In this document: piece after piece, positions 29,858 to 37,876 of the stretch
Layout of the letters: each line of letters starts with the position of its first letter
How positions within the stretch are numbered: position 1 is the stretch's first letter
Origin: Dehalococcoidia bacterium
GTDB lineage: Bacteria; Chloroflexota; Dehalococcoidia; UBA6926
Assembly: GCA_009841045.1 (NCBI GenBank)
Contig: VXMO01000035.1
Span: 1 to 45,451, forward strand
Reading direction: 5' to 3'
DNA: 45,451 bases
Made by a program: the position numbers and the translations under genes
The notes under the pieces: model-generated
Databases searched by the model: none
Seen by the model: only the letters and a program-made list of their open reading frames with translations
Told to the model about the DNA's origin: nothing

Positions 29858-30907
29858 CTAGCTGACGCGGACGTACTCGGAAGTGTGCTCTGTGACGATC
29901 TCCGCGCGGGTCTCGGGATCGAGCAGGGCGTTGAGCTTCCTGTGGTCGACGGCGTAGCGCCGCGACTGGACGAGGCTGACAGTGTGTCCGTCGATCTCCG
30001 CCTTGCCGGAATCCCGGCCCGTCATCCACGCCTTGAGCGTGGTGAGCGCGGCGCGCTTTGCCTGCTCCGGCCCGCGCACCGCGTCCCGTGCTGACAGGTA
30101 GTTTGCGACCGCCTGCCGCACGTCGTCGTCGCTCACCTCCTCGACCTCACGGTCTTCCTCTTCCTTGGCGCTTGTCTCTGCCGCCTCGGGCTGGCACTCC
30201 GCCAGGAACGGGCAGCCGCGGCACTGCCACGACTCCGCGGTGAAGTCTCGGTCGGGCAGGGCATCGGGATCCGGCCCAACCAGCGCATGGTGGACGGCGA
30301 GTTCTCCGAGCCGCTCGGACGTGTCCTGCAGCGCCTTCTCAAGCCGCTCGGCGGGGATGACTTCGTAGTCCCACGCCCGCGATCCCGTGTCCATGCAGGC
30401 GATGACGGCATCGCGCATCTCGCCGTAGGTTCCGAGCGTGTAGGTGGCCACCTGTGCGACGGCATTCGGATGGCTCCGTTCGGCCCCGAGCATCTGCCAG
30501 CGCTTGAAGGCGTCGGGGTTGCGGGTCTTGACCTCAATGACCGTCTCGCCCCCGAAGATGGGCATGACTCCCGTGGCATCGGGGTGCCCCGTCACCCGCA
30601 GGGTGCGGCCGATAGAGACGGCGACCCGTGTCGGGTTGTCGCGGTCGGGGGACTGAATGTCCCATCCCGCACGCTCCATCGCTCTGAGGACGACGGGTTC
30701 GAGCGCGATCCCCGCCTCCATGACCGTGGCCGATTCGTTGGTCGGCGGGTTCGTGACGGGGTGACCCGTCGCGGCGTACCAGAGGGCGCGGCGGCAATCC
30801 CCTGACGCCGACGCGCGGATTTCCAGCACGCCGTCCTCGGTGAACTGTGCGGCGGGCCGCGAGTATGGGTCCGCGTCCGTCGTCTGTTTCTGCATTGTCG
30901 TTGTCAT
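29858..30907 (-). CDS. Fe-S cluster PD-(D/E)XK nuclease (Cas4/RecB-like)
   Basis: This 349-residue nuclease has Cys38 in GDCRRALWYA, the catalytic set Asp110 (GHPDATG), Glu125 and Lys127 (VIEVKTRN), Gln152 (AQVATY), and a C-terminal Cys cluster C229-x2-C232-x5-C238 (CRGCPFLAEC). One N-terminal and three C-terminal Cys is the Cas4/AddB-type iron-sulfur arrangement. There are no cas genes or CRISPR array, so it is better read as a RecB-like exonuclease generating single strands for the Rad52-like protein. The ATG at 30907 has AGGAG 8 bp upstream; the frame extends to 31225 without coding character. A C-terminal ~100-residue extension is unassigned. Confidence 0.85.
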   Translation of the reverse strand: MTTTMQKQTTDADPYSRPAAQFTEDGVLEIRASASGDCRRALWYAATGHPVTNPPTNESATVMEAGIALEPVVLRAMERAGWDIQSPDRDNPTRVAVSIGRTLRVTGHPDATGVMPIFGGETVIEVKTRNPDAFKRWQMLGAERSHPNAVAQVATYTLGTYGEMRDAVIACMDTGSRAWDYEVIPAERLEKALQDTSERLGELAVHHALVGPDPDALPDRDFTAESWQCRGCPFLAECQPEAAETSAKEEEDREVEEVSDDDVRQAVANYLSARDAVRGPEQAKRAALTTLKAWMTGRDSGKAEIDGHTVSLVQSRRYAVDHRKLNALLDPETRAEIVTEHTSEYVRVS

Positions 30908-30938
30908 CGGCGTTCTCCTGTAGGGATGAGTGACCACG

Positions 30939-31322
30939 CTAGGCAGCTTGCTGCGCATTGGCGCCGTTGCCTTCCGCGAATGGCCGCAAGACGTGGGAGA
31001 TGGCGTCGGAGATGCCGAGCACCCAGCCGCTCGAGCCGTTGGGCAACATGTTCGTCCAGGGCTGCATCTCCTGTATGCCCTCGCACTGGGCGACGATCTC
31101 TGCGACGGGAGTTCCTCGCCTGAGGTGCAGCGACACGAGACGGCATGCCATCTCTGTGACCCCCTTCTCGAATGCGCCGGCCTTCCCGATCTGCCCGAAG
31201 ACCTCGAAGGGCTGGCCGCTTTCATCGACCGAAACCGTCAGGTAGAGGTTGCCGCGTGCGGTGGTGAGCACCGTCGTCAGGCCGCTCAGGCTCCGAGGGC
31301 GTAAGCGTGTCTGTTGGGTCAT
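30939..31322 (-). CDS. Free-standing TSCPD-domain protein
   Basis: The 127 residues match the TSCPD domain normally found at the C terminus of class II ribonucleotide reductases. Matching segments are RPRSLSGLTTVLTTARGNLYLTVSVDE (in parts), PFEVFGQIGKAGAFEKG and RLVSLHLRRGTPVAEIVAQCEGI. Here it is a separate gene with no reductase core nearby. The name-giving Cys-Pro residues are absent: the C terminus is Ala/Asn/Gln-rich. It might modulate host ribonucleotide reductase to supply dNTPs during element replication, which is an inference. It is tightly packed between the Cys-rich and nuclease genes. Confidence 0.78.
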   Translation of the reverse strand: MTQQTRLRPRSLSGLTTVLTTARGNLYLTVSVDESGQPFEVFGQIGKAGAFEKGVTEMACRLVSLHLRRGTPVAEIVAQCEGIQEMQPWTNMLPNGSSGWVLGISDAISHVLRPFAEGNGANAQQAA

Positions 31323-31337
31323 GGCGATTCCTTCCTT

Positions 31338-31658
31338 TCAGCGGCACGCGTAGCAGATTCCGCCGTGCTCAATGAAGCACTCGGTACAAAGGATGTTTGA
31401 GCACGTGAAGTTGATGCACTCCTCGATGCCGACGTTTTCGCACTGGTCGCACTGTGCATCCTCGCCGCGGTCATTCCACATACTCACGCATTCGTCGGCG
31501 TCTTCCCACCGATGGGGAAGCGGGGTAATGCACTCAGGAGAATGACCATCGCGGCATGCCGAAACGTGCACAGCGATGAAGTAGGTGTTGAGTGGGAGTA
31601 GCCCGTCGCAGTAGCGGCAACGGAAGGGCCTAGTTCCGATGGGTTCAGCGATGTACAT
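31338..31658 (-). CDS. Cysteine-rich small protein, probable zinc binding
   Basis: A 106-residue protein with at least twelve cysteines in paired knuckles: CRYC, CDQC, C..C in FTCSNILCTEC and GICYAC at the end, plus HVSACRDGHSPEC. The pattern suggests two or three zinc sites, in the style of treble-clef/B-box-like small domains. Family not identified. ATG at 31658 follows GAGAGG; the longer frame to 31703 is unlikely. Its presence in an operon with Ubl/E2/JAB genes makes a binuclear zinc (RING-like) role an attractive but unproven idea. Confidence 0.65.
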   Translation of the reverse strand: MYIAEPIGTRPFRCRYCDGLLPLNTYFIAVHVSACRDGHSPECITPLPHRWEDADECVSMWNDRGEDAQCDQCENVGIEECINFTCSNILCTECFIEHGGICYACR

Positions 31659-31710
31659 TGCAGGATCCTCTCTCTGGTCACGGGTCACTACGGCTATCGT
31701 CAAAGGAAGC

Positions 31711-31743
31711 GGCGGGGCGGCCCCGATTCGGGACAGCCCCGCC
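31711..31743 (-). terminator. Hairpin between Rad52-like and Cys-rich genes
   Basis: GGCGGGGC (31711-31718) pairs perfectly with GCCCCGCC (31736-31743), with a smaller CCCG/CGGG stem inside the loop. It is 22 bp past the Rad52-like stop and has the same GCCCCG core as the hairpins near 29.3 and 29.8 kb. Confidence 0.55.
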
Positions 31744-31764
31744 GTGCTGTTGTGTGCTGCGAGT

Positions 31765-32529
31765 CTAGGCGGCCGACGGCGGCTCCTGCTGCATCGACTC
31801 GTTCAACTTCCTCGCCGCCGCCGCGACCAGTTCCGACAGCTCCTCGTGCGTGAGCTGATCAACGGTCCTGCCGCTGCGGGCCTTAACTGCGGCCTCCACC
31901 TGTTCGGCATCGAAGCCCTGCTTCTCGCCGAGTTCGAGCAGGCGTGCCCGCAGCTTCTGCATCTCGCCATCGGGCTCGACGGGCGGTTGCTTCGTCACCT
32001 CGACGATGCCCGTCTGCGGATCGCCGTAGAGCGCGTTTCCGAACCGCGCCCCGAAGGAGCGGAACGCCCGCTTGAGGCCGTCGGTCACCGCCCCCTTGAT
32101 GGCCGTCTCATGTCCGTCAGCGTTGTCCTCGACGACGGGATGGAAGCCGACGTCCATGCGGGGTGGCGCGCCCAGGACCGTCACCCGGACGGTGGCGGCG
32201 TAGGCGCGGATGCGGCGGATCTCGCCCGTTTTGGCGTCGACGTTATCGATCTCGCGCAGCACGATGTCGCCCATCACGTCGTATCCCCAGCCGCCGTACC
32301 CGAAGACGCGGTTCGCCTCGTCGATGACCGTATGGCCCTCGATGTACGAGAAGGTCTTGCCGCCGCGCCCTTTCCGCTGCGAGACGAGGGCGGCGTCGAT
32401 CGGGGTGTCCAGCTCCTGCGTGATGCCGGGCGCGAGCCCGTCCCAGAGGGTGGCGTCATGCCCGTTCACGGGCGCGATGGCGGAGGGCTTTTCACCGTTC
32501 TTGTGACCGTTGCCGTTTGTGCTGACCAT
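31765..32529 (-). CDS. Rad52/Rad22-family single-strand annealing protein
   Basis: The 254-residue protein matches the Rad52/22 double-strand break repair family (the phage Sak/DdrA group). Its core is YIEGHTVIDEANRVFGYGGWGYDV (~62-85, shown in part), a beta-sheet stretch RIRAYAATVRVTVLG, and AIKGAVTDGLKRAFRSFGARFGNALYG (in part, ~140-165). It should anneal complementary strands and work with SSB and the exonuclease in recombination or element circle maintenance. The C-terminal third is helical and charged. ATG at 32529 has AAGGAG at 6 bp; the longer frame is discarded. Confidence 0.87.
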   Translation of the reverse strand: MVSTNGNGHKNGEKPSAIAPVNGHDATLWDGLAPGITQELDTPIDAALVSQRKGRGGKTFSYIEGHTVIDEANRVFGYGGWGYDVMGDIVLREIDNVDAKTGEIRRIRAYAATVRVTVLGAPPRMDVGFHPVVEDNADGHETAIKGAVTDGLKRAFRSFGARFGNALYGDPQTGIVEVTKQPPVEPDGEMQKLRARLLELGEKQGFDAEQVEAAVKARSGRTVDQLTHEELSELVAAAARKLNESMQQEPPSAA

Positions 32530-32612
32530 GGTTGTCTCCTTGCTTGTCCGATAGGTGAGCGGACCGTCAGTGGGCCCGTGGGCGGGAACTTCGTCCCCGT
32601 CGTTCGTGTCGG

Positions 32613-33665
32613 CTATCCTTCCCTTCTCCTCTGCCGCGCCGCCTCGGCCAACCGGGCGATGAAGACGGCGCGGCCGTCCGGCACTGTTGCGAGTTCGCCA
32701 ACGTCGAGGAAGTCGCGGGGAAGCCTGACGACGGCCGAACGCCGGCCGAGCAGGGCGGTGAGTCGTTCGGCGGCGGCCTCGCCCGCGTCGTCCCTGTCGA
32801 AGGCGACGAACACGTTGGCGAACCGCAAGACCGCCTGCGCGATGCGTTCCATGCCCTGGGTTCCCAGGGCCGCGCAGGCGGGCAGCCCCCAGTGGGTCAG
32901 CGTCAGCCAGTCGAAGACGCCCTCCGTGACAATGACCCATCGCGCCGCGCGCGGAATTCGCCCCAGGCCGAGGGCCGGCTTGGGGCCCGGCACCGCCTGA
33001 AAGCGAGGACGAACGCGGCGCGGAACGGCCCGACCGCCGAGCCACTGTACGCGGCCGTCCGCCAAGTCGGGGATGACGATCATCCCTGCGAACCGTTCCG
33101 CGCCGCGTTCGGTGAATAGCCCCGAGTGCGCGACGCGCTTGCCCTCGAATCCCGCGATCAGCAGGGTCTCGCGCAACCCTGCTCCCGGCGCATAGCCGAG
33201 ACCGAGACGGAACGCCGTTTCGATCCCGATGCCGCGCCCCGTGAGGTAGTCGAAGGCGGCTTGGCTGCGCCGCAGTTCTCTTGCGTAGAACCGAGCCGCC
33301 GCCGTCATGACCGCGACATCGCGGACCGGCGGCGGCTCGCTGAATTCGTGCCTCGCAGAGGCGGGCGGGGTTGCCGTGACGAAAGTGCCGTCGCTGCCAA
33401 GCAACCTCAGCGCCCCGCTGAGCGTCATCGATTCAATCCGCTGGATGAAGTCGATGACGTCGCCGCCCTCGCCACAGCCGAAGCAGTACCAGCGCTGCGA
33501 GTCGCCGTAGACGGTGAAACTTCCCTCTGCCTCGTCATGGAACGGGCAGACACCCTGCCGGACACGGCCCGTTCCACGCAGCTTCACGCCGGCGGATTCC
33601 ACGACTGCGGCGACGGGATGCCGCGCCTTCACCGCGGCGAAGTCGACGCGGGCGGCGGCGGTCAC
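32613..33665 (-). CDS. DnaG-like primase (CHC2 zinc finger plus Toprim)
   Basis: The 350-residue compact primase has a CHC2 zinc finger (C40-P-F-H43 and C61-F-G-C64, then EGGDVIDFI), a primase N-core (~120-230: YLTGRGIGIETAFRLGLGYAP) and a Toprim domain with Glu248 in IVTEGVFDWLT and DRDD at 290-293. It lacks the C-terminal helicase-interaction domain of chromosomal DnaG, as expected for a mobile-element enzyme. The start is GTG at 33665: the preceding gene's stop overlaps it (GTGA), and the DnaG-like sequence begins there. It likely primes replication or lagging-strand synthesis after transfer. Confidence 0.88.
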   Translation of the reverse strand: MTAAARVDFAAVKARHPVAAVVESAGVKLRGTGRVRQGVCPFHDEAEGSFTVYGDSQRWYCFGCGEGGDVIDFIQRIESMTLSGALRLLGSDGTFVTATPPASARHEFSEPPPVRDVAVMTAAARFYARELRRSQAAFDYLTGRGIGIETAFRLGLGYAPGAGLRETLLIAGFEGKRVAHSGLFTERGAERFAGMIVIPDLADGRVQWLGGRAVPRRVRPRFQAVPGPKPALGLGRIPRAARWVIVTEGVFDWLTLTHWGLPACAALGTQGMERIAQAVLRFANVFVAFDRDDAGEAAAERLTALLGRRSAVVRLPRDFLDVGELATVPDGRAVFIARLAEAARQRRREG

Positions 33666-34117
33666 ACCGGCCTCGCGCGCAGACCCCGCAGCCCCCTGAG
33701 GCTGCGGCGCGAGACGACCTTGCCGGGCCGCCACTTCATGCCGATCGCGGCGACCACCTCGAGATCGCCGCGGCCGACCTGTTCCAGGGCGGCGGCGCGT
33801 CCGTCGCCCTGCGTGTAGACGTGGATTTGGCGCCGTCCGTAGCGGCGGCGGACGAGGTCAAGCCACTCGTTGTACAGCCAGCGTTTCTGTTCCAGCGCGG
33901 CGTAACCCGCGTCGGCGTCTGCCAACGTCAAGAGCGCGTCGTCCAGCTTGCCGTAGCGCCGCAACCTCCGTGCCTCATGTACGGCGTTGCCCACGCTGAG
34001 GCGCTCCGTGCCAGCATTGCGGCCTCCGAAGATGGCCGCGATCACCCGATCCACCAGCGGCTCCAGCGCCGCAGTCGGCCCCTCGTCGATCAACTCAGTT
34101 GCCATTGCCGTCGTCAT
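33662..34117 (-). CDS. Hypothetical protein, 151 aa
   Basis: Helical protein with no recognised family: DRVIAAIFGGRNAGTERLSVGNAVHEARRLRRYGKLDDALLTLADADAG (parts) suggests a repeat-like helical bundle, followed by a basic LVRRRYGRRQIHVYTQGDGRAAALEQVG and an Arg-rich end. ATG at 34117 has AAAGGAG at 7 bp. It is coupled to the primase by a 4-bp stop/start overlap and to the upstream membrane protein by a 23-bp overlap, so it probably serves replication. Confidence 0.65.
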   Translation of the reverse strand: MTTAMATELIDEGPTAALEPLVDRVIAAIFGGRNAGTERLSVGNAVHEARRLRRYGKLDDALLTLADADAGYAALEQKRWLYNEWLDLVRRRYGRRQIHVYTQGDGRAAALEQVGRGDLEVVAAIGMKWRPGKVVSRRSLRGLRGLRARPV

Positions 34118-34391
34118 CTCGATCTCCTTTCCTTGCGTCGTTCTTCTGTGCGCGTTCCGCCGCCCGGCGCTGCGCCGCCCCCGCCGCCTTGCCGACCGCC
34201 CATCCCAGGGCGAATCGCCTGAACTGGAACAGGACGTAGGCGAGCCCAATTGCATTCAGAACGCAGATCTCGGGGTCTCGCGACAGGGCGAACGGCAGGA
34301 TGAACAGCGCCGCCACGGCGGCGATGAGCAGCAGGCACCGGTGGCGGACCAGCAGACCCAGCGCCTTCACGGGAATCAATGCGATGCGCAT
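34095..34391 (-). CDS. Small membrane protein, 98 aa
   Basis: Two hydrophobic segments (LLIAAVAALFILPFAL near residue 23, ICVLNAIGLAYVLFQF near 43) and a basic/acidic polar tail (AQRRAAERAQKNDARKGDRDDD). AAAGGAGG lies 6 bp before the ATG. It is the first gene of the long minus-strand operon. No family recognised; small two-TM proteins leading replication or conjugation operons are common on plasmids. Confidence 0.65.
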   Translation of the reverse strand: MRIALIPVKALGLLVRHRCLLLIAAVAALFILPFALSRDPEICVLNAIGLAYVLFQFRRFALGWAVGKAAGAAQRRAAERAQKNDARKGDRDDDGNGN

Positions 34392-35043
34392 GTGCGCCTC
34401 CTTTGGGTTGCGGCCCACGCCGGCATCCGGGCGCAGGCCGAGTGCGATCTATGAGTGGAATGCAAGAGCCCGCCGACGGCTGGATGCCGTGCCGTCACGC
34501 GGGCTCAAGGGGATTCAACGGACGCAGGCGCAGATGTCATCCAAGTGGAGACGTGCGGTCACTGCCGCCCGAAATGGAAACGCCGGCCCGCGGCAAAAGC
34601 CGAGACCGGCGATGTGTGAGAGACCCGTCTAGCTACGACCGATGTCGTTCTGACGGGCAAGTCGAATCAGCCGAACCGCAAGTGGCGTTCCGGCCGATGT
34701 ATGAGATGTGAGGCTGCTTGAGCAACCTGCCTGCGCGATCCCACGTTTGGGAATCGGTGACGGGGAAACGAGGTCTCGACCCGGCACTGACTCTCTCGCC
34801 GCGGGGGGCGATTGATCCGTTCGACGCGCCCTGGGGGAGAACGAAGCTCAATCCCTTTCGGACGGTCAGGGTCGGGAACAACCCTCCAGGTTTCTGAGGC
34901 ATGAAACGCTGGAAAAGCCTGACAACTCAGCCATTCTTCATGCGCAACGCATGGGAGGCAAGTGTTTTGGGGCATAACCGCCCGACATTCTTGCGGCGCT
35001 TTCTCGCGCCTTTCACCGTTGCTTGCGCAGGGACAAATCGCCC
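34392..35043. other. Gene-poor gap ahead of the replication operon
   Basis: About 650 bp without a credible gene, between the HTH protein's stop and the first operon gene (both minus strand). Besides the hairpin at 34466-34506 there is another at 34581-34611 (CGCCGG/CCGGCG with inner CGGC-AAAA-GCCG), followed on the minus strand by TTTCCATTT, which may terminate the HTH gene. The remainder should contain the operon promoter. The frame at 34667-35047 (minus) has poor coding character. Confidence 0.45.
34466..34506. terminator. Large composite hairpin upstream of the replication operon
   Basis: Outer stem GAGCCCGC (34466-34473)/GCGGGCTC (34499-34506) and inner stem GACGGC (34475-34480)/GCCGTC (34491-34496), both perfect. 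It lies ~75 bp upstream of the first operon gene. It could be a leader/attenuator hairpin or the end of the upstream unit. Confidence 0.5.
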
Positions 35044-35916
35044 TCACTTACGCCACAGCCCGACCGTCAGGATCCGCCGGACCCAGCGGAGCATCAGCCG
35101 TCGTACGATCCGCCCACGAATGCTCCTGAGGTCATCCTCATTCCACCGCAGCAGCTTCCTTCGCATTTCCTTATCAATAGGGTGTCTCGCGGGTGGCAGG
35201 GTCAACTGGAACTCATCGAGCAGCCGGCGCTCAACCTCCAGCAGTCGCTCATGGCGCTTCATCCACGTCAGCGTCTTGCCCTTGTACCGATGGCCGTTTT
35301 CCACTTCTCGCCACTCGCGGACAACCGGCCACGCCTCCTTGTACACGTGCTCGTCGTCCTCGGCCGGAACTTTGGTCACGAGCTGGGGATAGGTCCGCCG
35401 TGGAAACCATTTCGTCGTCTGCTGGGTCTCTTTCTCGCCGGATTTGGGAGAAGCAGTCTTCTTGTCGCCGTCACCGCCATCCGCAGACCTGGACGACTTC
35501 CTTTCAGATACGCCTAACTTGTCCACCTGTCGAGCGGTTGCCCGCACCATCTTGAGCAGCGCCTCCTGAGTCGCCGCCGTCTCTGTCTGGTGCTTATCAA
35601 CCGTTGCCGACAATTCCTTGTCTCGTACCCGCAGTTTCTCGACTTGCCCATGCAGTGAATCAACCTTGGTGACGAGCCCCTGGATCACCGGATTGGCCTC
35701 CGACAGCATGAACATCTCCAGCGCGTTGGTGATGTAGGGAGTCAACCTCCGCGTCGCCCTCACTTTGGCAACCGTTCGATAGTTGATTCCCAGCAGCTCT
35801 CCCGCCTTGACCGCCCCGTGCTCGCGCACCAGCCGGTCGAAGAGCATGAGCAGGACATCATCGTTGCCGGTCTCGTTCCCGAAGGTCTCCTCTTGCATCA
35901 AATCCTGTCTTTCCAT
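35044..35916 (-). CDS. HTH and coiled-coil protein, possible element regulator
   Basis: The 290-residue protein has an N-terminal helix-turn-helix-like segment (LVREHGAVKAGELLGINYRTVAKVRATRRL, ~30-60, shown in part). A long coiled coil follows (~80-125: VTKVDSLHGQVEKLRVRDKELSATV in part), then a charged Ser/Lys/Gly linker (~137-165) and a basic C-terminal domain (YKGKTLTWMKRHERLLEVERRL and RGRIVRRLMLRWVRRI). No enzyme motif. It is transcribed divergently from the secretion operon across a ~390-bp control region, a typical regulator position. Function inferred only. Confidence 0.65.
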   Translation of the reverse strand: MERQDLMQEETFGNETGNDDVLLMLFDRLVREHGAVKAGELLGINYRTVAKVRATRRLTPYITNALEMFMLSEANPVIQGLVTKVDSLHGQVEKLRVRDKELSATVDKHQTETAATQEALLKMVRATARQVDKLGVSERKSSRSADGGDGDKKTASPKSGEKETQQTTKWFPRRTYPQLVTKVPAEDDEHVYKEAWPVVREWREVENGHRYKGKTLTWMKRHERLLEVERRLLDEFQLTLPPARHPIDKEMRRKLLRWNEDDLRSIRGRIVRRLMLRWVRRILTVGLWRK

Positions 35917-36303
35917 GCCGAACCTCCCTGAACGTGAACGAGTGCAAACTTTCCAAGCTGTCCATGCCTACGAGGATTCCCGGTGTCGAACACACACCTT
36001 CAGCCCCGCAGATACGACGACCGCAACGACAACTGGGAACCGGCCCCAAACCCGAGATTCTTGCTCCGGTTAGCTGCAATATCCCGGCTACCCCATCACG
36101 ACGCGATAAACACCACTGCAATCATCGATGCTCACAACCCTTAATCCCTGTACAGCCCCCAGACTGCCTGAAGCCGATTCCTCACACCATGTCCTAGAGG
36201 GAGGGGCTCGTTGGCGAGCCCTGCCCTGTAGGCCATTACCTGATGATTCCCTCCTCCGCAGACTCGATTCCATGCGATTCGAGCGAGCAACAAGGAGGCG
36301 TCA
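35917..36303. promoter_or_regulatory. Divergent control region with hairpin
   Basis: The region between the HTH protein (minus) and the secretion operon (plus). A perfect 7-bp hairpin GGGCTCG-TTGG-CGAGCCC is at 36204-36221, ~85 bp before the first secretion gene, and AAGGAGG at ~36292 is that gene's ribosome-binding site. No clear -35/-10 pair was recognised. Confidence 0.4.
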
Positions 36304-36900
36304 GTGACGGACAGAATTCGGAGTCGATACTTCCACTGGGTACGATTGAGCCTGCTGGCAGCAATGGCAGTTCTGGCGGCGCTTTCGTCCGTGGCGGATG
36401 CTGCCGCACAAGACCCGCCCGCCGAGACCGAATTGGTGAGCGACCCTGACGAGACCGTCGAACGGGACGACGACGGCAGTTTCACGGCCCGTCCCGTCTT
36501 CAACCGGCAGATTCCGCTGCTGCATTACGGCATCCGTGACGCCGACGACGGCTCGTGGATCGGCGCCGTGTACCAGGTGCGGGGCGGGGAACGGCGACAC
36601 CGCGATGGCTGGGAATACACGTTCGACTATCCGGTGCTTGACGACCAACCCGAACTCGAATCCGACAAGCCATACGTCCTTGCGCTCATCACTCGGCAGG
36701 CAGTGGGTGCAGAGGCGTACACATTCCACGCCGTCATCCCCGTCTATCAGTCGGACTCGCTCTGGGACCGCGTGCTCGGCGCGCTGAGCCCGGACCGATG
36801 GGCTCGGGCGGTGGCGCGGTGGATCATCGAGGGCGTTCACGGCGCGCTCTGCGGCGTCGTCGAGAGGGCGACGGGCGTGGACGCGGCGGAGTGCCGGTAG
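36304..36900 (+). CDS. Secreted/periplasmic protein at head of secretion operon
   Basis: The 198-residue protein has a Sec signal peptide (LSLLAAMAVLAALSSVADAAAQ, cut near residue 36), an acidic linker, a beta-rich domain (QIPLLHYGIRDADDGSWIGAVYQVRGG and ALITRQAVGAEAYTFHAVIPVYQ in part) and an amphipathic C-terminal helix (ARAVARWIIEGVHGALCGVVERA). The start is GTG at 36304 with AAGGAGG 5 bp upstream. No family recognised. Its place directly before the VirB6-like gene suggests an extracytoplasmic part of the conjugation machine. Confidence 0.7.
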   Translation: MTDRIRSRYFHWVRLSLLAAMAVLAALSSVADAAAQDPPAETELVSDPDETVERDDDGSFTARPVFNRQIPLLHYGIRDADDGSWIGAVYQVRGGERRHRDGWEYTFDYPVLDDQPELESDKPYVLALITRQAVGAEAYTFHAVIPVYQSDSLWDRVLGALSPDRWARAVARWIIEGVHGALCGVVERATGVDAAECR

Positions 36901-36913
36901 GAGTTAACGCCGT

Positions 36914-37876
36914 ATGAGTGACATCCTGACCGGCACTCCGCCGGAACTGACCTACCTCCATCCGCTCGTCGGGCAGGCGTGGCGCGTCGTCTGGGCCGTC
37001 ACATCCGGGGCGCTCGTCGTGATCCTCGGGTGGATCGGGCTGACCCTGATCGTGCAGGAGCACGTCGGCGGAGGCCGTGCCGGTTGGCGCGAGATGGTTC
37101 CTCGACTCGTGCTTGGTCTTGTGGGCGCGGCGAGCTCGCTCTGGTGGTGTGCCCTTGTGATTGACGTGGCCGATGCCGTCTCCGGCTTCATCGCGGCGGA
37201 GATGGGTGTCACCGGTGGTGACTTTCTCCGATCCGGGCTGGACACACTCCTGCAAGCGGTCAATGCGGGCAGCGTCGGCATGAGCCTGCTCATGGCGCTG
37301 CTGTATCTGCTCTACGCCTTCTTCGTTCTGTACGTCCTTGTGCAGATGATCCTGCGCATTGCGCTGATCGACATCCTGCTGGCGCTGGCTCCCATCGCGC
37401 TTGGGCTCTGGATCCTGCCGCACACGGCGGGGTGGGGCCGGCAGTGGCTGAGGAACTTCATGCTGACCGTGTTCCAGCAGGCGGTGCAGCTCATCGCCAT
37501 CGCGCTGGGATTCGGTTTTCTGAACCAGTTCGCGGCCATCGCGGCGTTCGAGGCGGTACAGGACCTGATCTGGAAACTGCTGCTGTCGATGGCATTCATC
37601 TACATGGCGGGACGCATTCCCTCGCTGCTGGGCAACGGCGGGACGTTCGACGCCTGGCTGAGGACCCTCTACTTCGGCATGTCGCTGCCGAGTTCCATCG
37701 TCCGTTCGAGCCGGGCCATCGGCCTCATCGCCGGAGGCGCGGGAGGCCCGGCCGGCATCGCCGCGGGGGCGATAGCGGTCGGGGGCGGCGTCTCAGCGCT
37801 GGGCAGCAGCATCCGCTCGGCGGCGGGCGGAGCGTCGTCCATCGAGGGAGGGACATTCAGGAGCGCTGATGAGTAA
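36914..37876 (+). CDS. VirB6/TrbL-like conjugation membrane channel
   Basis: The 320-residue polytopic protein has about six to seven membrane segments: VVWAVTSGALVVILGWIGLTLIV, LVLGLVGAASSLWWCALVI, MSLLMALLYLLYAFFVLYVL, IDILLALAPIALGLWILP, LTVFQQAVQLIAIALGF and LLSMAFIYMAGRI. The segment LRIALIDILLALAPIALGLWILP followed by GWGRQWLRNFM is typical of the TrbL/VirB6 family core. A Gly/Ala/Ser-rich tail follows. It would form the inner-membrane channel of the type IV secretion system. It lies 13 bp after the preceding gene. Confidence 0.82.
   Translation: MSDILTGTPPELTYLHPLVGQAWRVVWAVTSGALVVILGWIGLTLIVQEHVGGGRAGWREMVPRLVLGLVGAASSLWWCALVIDVADAVSGFIAAEMGVTGGDFLRSGLDTLLQAVNAGSVGMSLLMALLYLLYAFFVLYVLVQMILRIALIDILLALAPIALGLWILPHTAGWGRQWLRNFMLTVFQQAVQLIAIALGFGFLNQFAAIAAFEAVQDLIWKLLLSMAFIYMAGRIPSLLGNGGTFDAWLRTLYFGMSLPSSIVRSSRAIGLIAGGAGGPAGIAAGAIAVGGGVSALGSSIRSAAGGASSIEGGTFRSADE

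Noticed and set aside
29858-30907. Cas4 of a CRISPR-Cas system
   Set aside because: The Fe-S nuclease layout is Cas4-like, but there are no other cas genes and no repeat-spacer array in the window.
31639-33000. Plus-strand frame opposite the Rad52-like and primase genes
   Set aside because: Antisense shadow with low-complexity composition; the minus-strand genes carry family motifs.
24145-34506. Treating every operon hairpin as a rho-independent terminator
   Set aside because: Most lack a T-run, and several neighbouring genes overlap or are closely spaced, so complete termination at each junction is unlikely.
34667-35047. Minus-strand 126-aa Cys/Arg-rich frame
   Set aside because: No ribosome-binding site, composition not protein-like, and no family match.
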